Shown here in pieces: positions 16,678-22,294 of a DNA stretch of 36,014 bases. A program made the translations under genes and the position numbers. This DNA is from Parcubacteria group bacterium Gr01-1014_2. GTDB taxonomy: Bacteria > Patescibacteriota > Minisyncoccia > 2-02-FULL-40-12. The DNA lies in NCBI GenBank assembly GCA_007376425.1, contig VMGG01000002.1, positions 1 through 36,014 of the forward strand, given 5' to 3'. The notes below the pieces were generated by a model, which made no database searches, had not been told where the DNA came from, and saw nothing but the letters and a program-made list of their open reading frames with translations. Position 1 is the stretch's first letter. Every line of letters starts with the position of its first letter.

Positions 16678-17706
16678 TTAAATTTTTACTTCCACCACGT
16701 CGCCATCTTGGATAATATAATCTTTACCGACTGTTTTAAGTAGGCCTTTTGATTTTGCGGCAGTCCAACTGCCGACATTAAGCAAAGTTTTCCAGTTTAT
16801 CACTTCTGCCCGGATAAATAATTTTTCAAAATCAGTATGGATTGCTCTTACTGCTTTTGGGATAAGGTCATCTTTTTTGGCAGTCCAAGCGCGGGTCTCG
16901 TCTTCGCCAGTGGTCAGAAAGGTGATAAGGTCAAGGGTTTTATAAGCGGTCTTGATGAGCGAATCCAGACCACTTTCTTTGATGTTAAATTCTTTCATGT
17001 ATTCGTTCTTTTCTTCCGGATCCGCTTCTGACAATGCCAGTTCAAGTGGAGTTGATAGAATTACGTAGTCTTTCCCGTTCATTGCCTTTAATAATTCTCC
17101 ATCAGGCTTGCCCTCCGAAGTTTTAACGAAGGAGGGTTGCCAGCCATCAATTAATTGTTTTTCAGAAACATTGAGAATGAAGATAACTTTTTTATCAATT
17201 AAAAGTTGAAGTGGCGGAAGATCGCTTTTTCCCCCCGACGCTTTCGGTCGGGGTCCCGACTTTTCTAAACGTCGGGACTTAGTCTGTAGATCAGCTAATT
17301 CAAGCTCGGTCTCAATTACTCCTATGTCATTACTTGGGTCTATTTTATTATGAACATGGGTTATTTTTTCGTCCGGAAAAACTCTGACCACATGAGCAAT
17401 GGCATCAGCCTCTCTTATATTAGCTAAAAATTGGTTGCCTAAACCTTCGCCTTGGGCCGCGCCCTTCACAAGTCCGGCGATATCAATGAATTCAATGGTT
17501 GTGTATATTTTTTTGGCTGATTTAGAAATTTCCGCAAGAGCGTCAACCCTTTCATCCGGCACGGCAACAACACCCACGTTTGGTTCAATAGTAGTGAATG
17601 GATAGTTTTGAATATCAACCTGTTTTTTGGTAATGGCCTTGAAAAGGGTTGATTTTCCGACATTAGGCAGTCCGACGATTCCGACTGATAGTTTTGAATA
17701 TGACAT
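16678..17706 (-). CDS. ychF: Redox-regulated ATPase/GTPase YchF (Obg family)
   Basis: P-loop NTPase of 342 residues associated with ribosomes and stress responses. G1 is GLPNVGKST (about 12-20), switch-region NYPFTTIEPNVGVV, G3 DIAGLVKGAAQGEGLGNQFL, and the C-terminal TGS-like domain ends IQDGDVVEVKI. The coiled-coil domain contains an extra segment, about residues 144-160 (EKSGPRPKASGGKSDL), encoded by two adjacent palindromes (17233-17253 and 17253-17278). The gene is the first of the minus-strand run leading to rpsF-ssb-rpsR. Its ATG at 17706 faces the divergent HTH-HATPase gene across 188 bp. Confidence 0.94.
   Translation of the reverse strand: MSYSKLSVGIVGLPNVGKSTLFKAITKKQVDIQNYPFTTIEPNVGVVAVPDERVDALAEISKSAKKIYTTIEFIDIAGLVKGAAQGEGLGNQFLANIREADAIAHVVRVFPDEKITHVHNKIDPSNDIGVIETELELADLQTKSRRLEKSGPRPKASGGKSDLPPLQLLIDKKVIFILNVSEKQLIDGWQPSFVKTSEGKPDGELLKAMNGKDYVILSTPLELALSEADPEEKNEYMKEFNIKESGLDSLIKTAYKTLDLITFLTTGEDETRAWTAKKDDLIPKAVRAIHTDFEKLFIRAEVINWKTLLNVGSWTAAKSKGLLKTVGKDYIIQDGDVVEVKI
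17233..17278 (+). repeat. Tandem palindromes inside ychF
   Basis: CCCCGAC/GTCGGGG (17233-17253) abuts GTCCCGAC/GTCGGGAC (17253-17278). They are translated as part of YchF and lie in its coiled-coil segment. Confidence 0.75.
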
Positions 17707-17800
17707 TGTAAGAATCTATCAATTTATTGTCTTTTTCTCAAGTTTAATATAGCCGTTTTCTGCTTTACGAATGAGAAAAATTAGAAATGATACGATTTTC

Positions 17801-17876
17801 TATAGATTTAACCATTTTTTAGATAGTTTATAGTGTTTATGCATAGATTTTGGTGTATATTGCATAGATTTTAGAG
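17801..17876 (+). promoter_or_regulatory. Spaced direct repeats upstream of the HTH-HATPase gene
   Basis: GCATAGATTTT occurs at 17841-17851 and 17862-17872, 21 bp apart (two helical turns), with a shorter copy TATAGATTT at 17801-17809. A possible -10 box TATGAT follows at 17878-17883, 12 bp before the ATG. The arrangement suits an operator for the MerR-like protein encoded next to it; this is inference. Confidence 0.5.
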
Positions 17877-17894
17877 ATATGATAGGATACAAAA

Positions 17895-18614
17895 ATGGAA
17901 GAAAAATTACTCAAAATTAGTGAAGCCGCCGAGATTTTAGGCGTTTCCATAGATACGCTTCGTCGCTGGGATGAAAGCGGAAAGTTACCAGCGATTAAAA
18001 AGGAGGGCGGTACGCATCGTTATTACCGGGAAAAAGATGTAGAGATTTTTGCAAGCGATCTTTTAAAGTTTGCTTCTGATTGGATTCATCAAGGAGCCGA
18101 ATTCCCCGGCGCTTTTTACTGTTCCACGAGTGCCGTGTTTCAGGCAAGATTAGTAAAAATGGAACGCCTGCTTATGGAAAAACCGGGTTTTGAAAAATTA
18201 TACTCTTTGATTGTTTTGGTGGCCGGAGAAATAGGGGACAATTCATTTGCTCACAACTTGGGGAAATGGCCGGATACTCCGGGAATCTTCTTTGGCTACG
18301 ACGTTAAAAAAGGTATTGTTGTACTTGCTGATCGGGGATTGGGCATTTTAGAAACACTGCGCCGCGTTCGTCCGGATTTATCGACGCATGTAAAGGCGGT
18401 AGAAGTTGCTTTCACTGAATTTATCTCCGGGCGGGCGCCGGAAAAGCGCGGCAATGGTCTTAAGTTGGTTCGAGAAGTGGTTCTTGCCCAGCCGATTGAC
18501 CTGTTTTTTACTAGCGGTGACGCGGAAGTACATATGAAGGGGGATGATAAATCTTTTCGGGTTACTCGCGGTCCAAACATAGTACGCGGTTGTATGGCAA
18601 AAATTGAATTTTAA
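17895..18614 (+). CDS. MerR-type HTH fused to a GHKL (HATPase) domain
   Basis: 239 residues. Residues 5-52 form a MerR/excisionase winged helix (ISEAAEILGVSIDTLRRWDESGKLPA, then HRYYREKDVE). From about 100 on, a histidine-kinase-like ATPase fold is visible: N box EIGDNSFAHN (112-121), G1 box DRGLG (146-150), G2 box RGNGLK (185-190). No histidine phosphoacceptor or sensor domain is present, so it resembles anti-sigma-type kinases (SpoIIAB/RsbW) more than sensor kinases. The next gene encodes a STAS-like protein, the usual partner of such ATPases. A link between ATP-dependent partner switching and DNA binding is plausible but inferred. AT-rich direct repeats lie upstream. Confidence 0.8.
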   Translation: MEEKLLKISEAAEILGVSIDTLRRWDESGKLPAIKKEGGTHRYYREKDVEIFASDLLKFASDWIHQGAEFPGAFYCSTSAVFQARLVKMERLLMEKPGFEKLYSLIVLVAGEIGDNSFAHNLGKWPDTPGIFFGYDVKKGIVVLADRGLGILETLRRVRPDLSTHVKAVEVAFTEFISGRAPEKRGNGLKLVREVVLAQPIDLFFTSGDAEVHMKGDDKSFRVTRGPNIVRGCMAKIEF

Positions 18615-18633
18615 TGTATTCTAAATAAAACAT

Positions 18634-18924
18634 ATGAAAATAAAATTAGAAAAATTCGGCACAACCCTAATATCCCGTGAATTAGGCAGCGAGGCGTTCA
18701 AGGCGTTTCAGCCCACATTATTTGAACTGCCGCCAAATGAAGAATTGGAAATTGATTTTTCGGGTGTATTAACACTGTCATCTTCATGGGCGGATGAATT
18801 TTTAAGCCCTCTCCTTGAACGGTTAGGCGAGCGGTTAGTATTATTGTCCAGCGATAATCTTTCGGTGCAAGCGACCCTAAAGATTCTACAAGAGGCGAAT
18901 AAGAGGCCTTTCAAATTTAGATGA
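18634..18924 (+). CDS. STAS-like (DUF4325-type) protein
   Basis: 96 residues, 19 bp after the HTH-HATPase gene. The pattern LEIDFSGVLTLSSSWADEFLSPLLERLGERLVLLSS matches STAS-like DUF4325 proteins, which resemble anti-sigma-factor antagonists. There is a Ser cluster (SSS) where SpoIIAA-like proteins have their phosphorylated serine. With the upstream ATPase it could form a kinase-antagonist pair. The stop overlaps the start of the next gene (ATGA), which indicates translational coupling. Confidence 0.75.
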   Translation: MKIKLEKFGTTLISRELGSEAFKAFQPTLFELPPNEELEIDFSGVLTLSSSWADEFLSPLLERLGERLVLLSSDNLSVQATLKILQEANKRPFKFR

Positions 18925-19124
18925 AAAATGACACAAAAACTAAAATCAAAAAAGAAGTTTACTGGCGGTGCAAAAAATGCGGGGATGAGATTTACTGGAA
19001 TACTCACAAGAAAATGATTATGTGCAAATGCGGAGCCCTCGGAGTCGACGGGTGCGAATTTTATGTGCGGCTTATCGGCAACGAAGCCGATCGGGAAGAA
19101 ATTAAGAAAGAAAGAGAAACATGA
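18921..19124 (+). CDS. Small zinc-ribbon protein (DUF7695-like)
   Basis: 67 residues; the ATG overlaps the stop of the STAS-like gene by 4 bp. Cysteines CKKCGDEIYW and MCKCGALGVDGC form a probable zinc ribbon (about residues 17-45). The CKCGA..VDGC pattern and following Y-V-R-L-I-G resemble small DUF7695-type proteins seen in many bacteria. The C-terminus is highly charged. As third gene of the operon it may be an adaptor for the partner-switching pair; there is no direct evidence. Confidence 0.65.
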   Translation: MKNDTKTKIKKEVYWRCKKCGDEIYWNTHKKMIMCKCGALGVDGCEFYVRLIGNEADREEIKKERET

Positions 19125-19141
19125 AAATAAAAGATTTATTT

Positions 19142-19203
19142 GCCCTGAGCCATGTCGAAGGGCCAAAAATAAAATCAATACGCCACCCGCTTGGCGTATT
19201 GCG
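19142..19203 (+). repeat. Two hairpins ending the HTH-HATPase operon
   Basis: GCCCTGAGCCATGTCGAAGGGC (dispersed CCTGAG/TCGAAGG-type unit) is followed by CAATACGCCA/TGGCGTATTG, a 10-bp perfect stem at about 19175-19200. Neither is followed by a strong T-run. Confidence 0.55.
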
Positions 19204-19289
19204 TAGAAATGGGGTTTAATAGAGGGTATGCAGAGGCGTCTGGAAAATCGGCGTAAAATAGAATATAAGGAGTTTTATTGTGTAAAATC

Positions 19290-19298
19290 TGATATAGT
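19290..19298 (+). promoter_or_regulatory. Extended -10 promoter of the structured RNA
   Basis: TGATATAGT is an extended -10 element (TGnTATAGT). A start at G19305, 7 nt after it, coincides with the first base of the RNA's closing stem. No good -35 box is seen. Confidence 0.6.
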
Positions 19299-19304
19299 GT
19301 AATC

Positions 19305-19593
19305 GGAGTAGTGAGAGTTGGTGTTTTTCGGTCTTCGGACTGAAAACAAGGTTGTGCAATAAGTCCGCCATCCGCCTTTGTGCGGTGGATTTGCCCGAAT
19401 AGGGCAGAAGGTGCGGTGAAAAGTAACAGCGGCTTAGCCTACTCCGCCGAAGCAGCTTCGGCTGCGAAGGCCAGGCGGGTGCACCAAGAGTTCAGCCGAG
19501 CATAATTGGAGCAAAATTGAGGGCTGAAAAGCGAAAAAGGATTTTCCTCTCGCTTGCTACTCCCGCAAAGAACTCCCAACACGGGAGTTTTTT
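19305..19593 (+). ncRNA. Structured RNA of unknown class, about 290 nt
   Basis: Eleven base pairs (19305-19315 with 19553-19563, GGAGTAGTGAG/CTTGCTACTCC) close a multi-branched fold, followed at once by an intrinsic terminator. Inside are hairpins TTTTCGGTC/GACTGAAAA, ATCCGCC/GGTGGAT, TGCCC/GGGCA, a GGTGC/GCACC arm, TTCAGCC/GGGCTGAA and AGGA/TCCT with GCGA/TCGC. One arm carries a CCGCCGAAGC-type dispersed palindrome (about 19443-19478). No long reading frame exists. tmRNA, SRP RNA and 6S RNA signatures are absent. Short pieces (AGTCCG, ATAGGGCAG, GTAAC) recall RNase P RNA, but its conserved GAGGAAAGTCC and ACAGAA-type core strands are missing, so no class is assigned. Confidence 0.7.
19571..19593 (+). 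terminator. Intrinsic terminator of the structured RNA
   Basis: AACTCCC/GGGAGTT stem with a 5-nt loop and a run of six T. Confidence 0.85.
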
Positions 19594-19856
19594 GTTTCCA
19601 AACAATAATGAGTAGTGCGGTGGAGTAAAGTTAGTCCAGGGTCATTCTGGGGGTATGGCTCGTACTATCCTCCCTTGGCCATTACGGCTCACGATAATGC
19701 GCTCATAGCGAGGCTTCGGCAGTTTTATCGTAAAATGAAGGGGGACTTGTCCTGAGGAATTCGAAGGTATTAGTGTAGTTGCGTTCTGACCATCCCGACT
19801 GATAGAGGCATAATAGTATGTTATGGTATATTAAAAATACCCAGTAGATAAATTAT
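19594..19856 (+). other. Gene-free stretch with repeat fragments
   Basis: No coding region or RNA could be supported. A GACTTGTCCTGAGGAATTCG unit at 19744-19763 resembles the dispersed CCTGAGG/TCGAAGG-type repeats seen elsewhere. TATATT at about 19828 may serve as -10 for the following gene. Confidence 0.4.
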
Positions 19857-20660
19857 ATGGAGAATTTATTAAATAAAATCGAAAGGGTTCCTAAGGACAA
19901 AAAACTGATTGTTTTTGATTTGGATGGGACTCTTGTTGAAACTAAATCAAGCCTAGATGATGAAACGGCAGAATTGTTCGGGCAGCTTTTAGCACAAAAG
20001 AAGGTGGCTGTGATCGGCGGGGCAAGTTTTGAACGGTTCAGAAAAGATTTAGTTGATAGATTAAATGTCTCGCCGGAATTACTTGGCAACCTGTTTTTGT
20101 TTCCCACAACGGCCTCTTCTTTTTATAGATACGACAATAAGTGGATACAGGTATATTCAGAGGAATTTTCAAAAGAGCAAAAAGAAAAAATTATGGATGC
20201 CTTTGAAAAAGCGTTTAAAGAAATCGATTACGTGAGGCCTGAGAAAACTTACGGAGAAATCATAGAAGATAGAGGTTCACAAATTACTTTCTCGGCCTTG
20301 GGTCAAGACGTTGTTGCCGAACTCGGCGAAGAGGGGATTAAACTTAAGAAAAAATGGCGGGATGAAAACCAAGGTTTAAAACTTAAACTGGCTGGAATTT
20401 TGCAAAGGTATCTTCCCGAGTTTGAAGTCAGGGCTGCTGGCTATACTTCAATCGACATAACTCGCAAGGGGATTGATAAAGAATACGCGATTAGGCAAAT
20501 CCAGAAGCACCTTGGCGTTTCAATTGAAGATATGCTCTTTGTCGGTGATGCTCTTTTTGAGAGAGGCAATGACAATGCGGTATTAAGAACTGGAATAATG
20601 TGTTTTGAAATTAAAGAAGTGGAAGACACTAAAGAACTTATCAGATATCTTGTTAAGTAG
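19857..20660 (+). CDS. HAD-superfamily phosphatase, phosphomannomutase-like
   Basis: 267 residues. Motif I is VFDLDGTLVE (nucleophile D21, acid/base D23). A GGASFERF segment (about 53-60) fits motif II of the HAD-IIB group. A cap domain follows, with DRGSQITFSALGQ and AAGYTSIDITRKGIDKEYAI (lysine motif III), and motif IV is FVGDALFERGNDNAV near residue 227. The arrangement resembles eukaryotic-type phosphomannomutases, but the CPR proteins of this group are uncharacterised, so only sugar-phosphate phosphatase or mutase activity is suggested. It stands alone after the structured RNA and is followed by a GCGATCGC palindrome. Confidence 0.8.
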   Translation: MENLLNKIERVPKDKKLIVFDLDGTLVETKSSLDDETAELFGQLLAQKKVAVIGGASFERFRKDLVDRLNVSPELLGNLFLFPTTASSFYRYDNKWIQVYSEEFSKEQKEKIMDAFEKAFKEIDYVRPEKTYGEIIEDRGSQITFSALGQDVVAELGEEGIKLKKKWRDENQGLKLKLAGILQRYLPEFEVRAAGYTSIDITRKGIDKEYAIRQIQKHLGVSIEDMLFVGDALFERGNDNAVLRTGIMCFEIKEVEDTKELIRYLVK

Positions 20661-20674
20661 ATTAAGTTTGAGTT

Positions 20675-20710
20675 ACTATTAATTATATGCGATCGCTTGA
20701 AATTAATAGT
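20675..20710 (+). repeat. GCGATCGC-centred palindrome, copy 1
   Basis: ACTATTAATT and AATTAATAGT face each other around GCGATCGC (20689-20696). It overlaps the ATG (20687) of the PaaX-like gene, so its right half is translated as MRSLEINS. Copies at 21211 and 22249 share the design. Confidence 0.85.
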
Positions 20711-21222
20711 AAAAATAAAAAAGAGCAGATTTTTCATAAGTTAGATTCGGCAACCAGTAAGCTACTCGAAGTAATAGAATTTTTAGTCGGTCTTAATTAC
20801 ATAGCTTTTTCAAAAAAAGCCTAGGAACAAAGTTAAATATGGATCCTTATTGGGAAGGGCAAAGATTATTTGGTGCTTTAGGCAATCTCGAAAAGGGGAG
20901 CTTTATTAAAAAAGTCGGAAGCGGTAGCTACAAGCTTACTAAAAAGGGGATTAAAAGAATAAATTTTTCTAAATTTTTTAGACTCTCTTTAGATAAAAAG
21001 GAAAAAGACGGTTTATGGCGGGTAGTGATTTTTGATATACCGGAAAAGCAGAAAGTTAAAAGAGATTTATTAAGACAAAAGTTAAAAGAGCTTGATTTTA
21101 AAATGATTCAGAAAAGTGTTTTCGTATCTCCGTATATTTGTGAAAAAGAAATCTTGGAGCTTTGTAAGATCTTGGGTTTAAAGAAAGAAGTTTCTATTTT
21201 GACTACTAAAACTATTAATTAA
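20687..21222 (+). pseudogene. PaaX/Cas2-like regulator split by a -1 frameshift
   Basis: Frame one runs 20687-20824 (45 codons ending FSKKA, TAG). Frame two is open from 20797 to 21222, with its first ATG at 20839, and encodes the family body: a winged-helix remnant (ALGNLEKGSFIKKVGSGSYKLTKKG) and the PaaX C-terminal/Cas2-like ferredoxin domain LWRVVIFDIPEKQKVKRDLLRQKL...QKSVFVSPY. The frames meet at TCA AAA AAA GCC TAG (20810-20824). Slipping back one base on A AAA AAA yields a continuous product joining FSKK to SLGTKLNMDPYWEG. This may be a real lesion, a homopolymer sequencing error or programmed frameshifting. Without the first frame the protein would be 127 residues. No CRISPR array is nearby, so a regulator role is likelier than Cas2. 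Confidence 0.7.
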
Positions 21223-21246
21223 AAGCGATCGCTTGAAATTAATAGT
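21211..21246 (+). repeat. GCGATCGC-centred palindrome, copy 2
   Basis: ACTATTAATT / AATTAATAGT around AAAGCGATCGCTTGA. It covers the stop codons of both convergent genes (PaaX-like and trpS) and could act as a bidirectional terminator hairpin. Confidence 0.85.
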
Positions 21247-22240
21247 CTATCTTCATTGCCTTTTTGACTAAATTTATTGTTTCTTCGGCGCGGGCCAGGG
21301 TTTTTTGAGTTCCTTCGGTCAGGATATTCATTACTTCTGCTGATTTTTTTTCTAGTCCTTTTCTTTTTTCGCGGACTGGTTCTAAAAATTTAATCAAATC
21401 TTCGGCGAGCTTGCTTTTAAAAGATGTATAATTTACACTTCCCATTTCTTTTGCCGCTTCTTGCGGGGTAATGGAGTGGATGAGGCCGTAGATTAAAAGA
21501 AGATTTGAAATTTCAGGCCTTTTTTTAGGGTCATATGACGCTGTTGAAAAAGAATCGGTCTTGGCGGTTTTTATTTTTTCTTTTATTTCTTCTGGGCTGT
21601 CTTTTAAAAAGATTGCGTTATTTAAACTTTTGCTCATTTTGGCATTACCGTCCAAACCCATAATCCGCGGCGCTTGTGATAACTTTGCTTGAGGAAGAGG
21701 GAAAATTTGAGTTTTATAGATACGATGAAATTTCTCTGCTATTTCTCTAGTTAGTTCTATCATCGGTAACTGATCTTGGCCTACCGGTACAACATCAGCT
21801 CTTACGATTGTAATATCAGCGGCCTGACTTACTGGATAGCCAAGAAAACCATAAGTCAGCTTTTCACCTTTGGCCCCGAATAAATCTTTTTTCTCGGTAA
21901 TCTCGTCTTTCACCGTCGGATTTCTTTTGAGCGTGTTAATGGTAACTAAATTGGAAAAAAATACTGTCAGCTCGGCAATTTGAGGTATTTTACTTTGAAT
22001 AAAAAAGGTTGTTTTTTGAGGGTCAAGACCGAAGGCAAGATAGTCGAGAGCGACTTCCATAACATTATCGCGAACCTTCTCCGGTTCTTTAAAGTGATCA
22101 GTAAGCGCTTGAACATCGGCAATCATTACAAATGATTCGTATTCATTTTCCAATTCTTTTCTCGAAACAAGCGAACCAAAATAGTGGCCGATATGAAGCG
22201 GTCCGGTTGGGCGGTCGCCAGTTAGAGATACTTTTTTCAT
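21239..22240 (-). CDS. trpS: Tryptophanyl-tRNA synthetase
   Basis: Class Ic synthetase charging tRNA-Trp, 333 residues, a normal size. The nucleotide-binding signature is PLHIGHYFGS (HIGH at 16-19) and the second is AKMSKSLNN (around residue 200). TGDRPTG at the N-terminus, the YPVSQAADI segment and the GQDQ motif (DVVPVGQDQLPMIELTREIAEKF) are typical of TrpRS. The start is the ATG at 22240. It is transcribed toward the PaaX-like gene; their 3' ends meet in a palindrome. The next palindrome copy separates it from the upstream RNase J gene. Confidence 0.96.
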   Translation of the reverse strand: MKKVSLTGDRPTGPLHIGHYFGSLVSRKELENEYESFVMIADVQALTDHFKEPEKVRDNVMEVALDYLAFGLDPQKTTFFIQSKIPQIAELTVFFSNLVTINTLKRNPTVKDEITEKKDLFGAKGEKLTYGFLGYPVSQAADITIVRADVVPVGQDQLPMIELTREIAEKFHRIYKTQIFPLPQAKLSQAPRIMGLDGNAKMSKSLNNAIFLKDSPEEIKEKIKTAKTDSFSTASYDPKKRPEISNLLLIYGLIHSITPQEAAKEMGSVNYTSFKSKLAEDLIKFLEPVREKRKGLEKKSAEVMNILTEGTQKTLARAEETINLVKKAMKIDY

Positions 22241-22248
22241 TTTTAACC

Positions 22249-22290
22249 GTAACTATTAGTTAAAAGCGGTCGCTTTTAACTAATAGTTAC
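22249..22290 (+). repeat. GCGGTCGC-centred palindrome, copy 3
   Basis: GTAACTATTAGTTAAAAGCG faces CGCTTTTAACTAATAGTTAC around GT. It lies between the RNase J stop and the trpS start (minus strand). It is the most symmetric of the three copies. Confidence 0.85.
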
Positions 22291-22294
22291 TAGT

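Noticed and set aside
19305-19593. Assignment of the structured RNA as RNase P RNA
   Set aside because: Fragments such as AGTCCG and ATAGGGCAG are present, but the conserved GAGGAAAGTCC and the 3' ACAGAA-type strand that form P4 are absent.
20689-20696. GCGATCGC as the cyanobacterial HIP1 motif
   Set aside because: The octamer occurs only at the centre of a longer palindrome family here; the match is most likely coincidental.
20839-21222. Cas2 of a CRISPR system
   Set aside because: The C-terminal domain resembles both PaaX and Cas2, but the winged-helix-like N-terminal part and the lack of cas genes or a repeat-spacer array favour a PaaX-type regulator.
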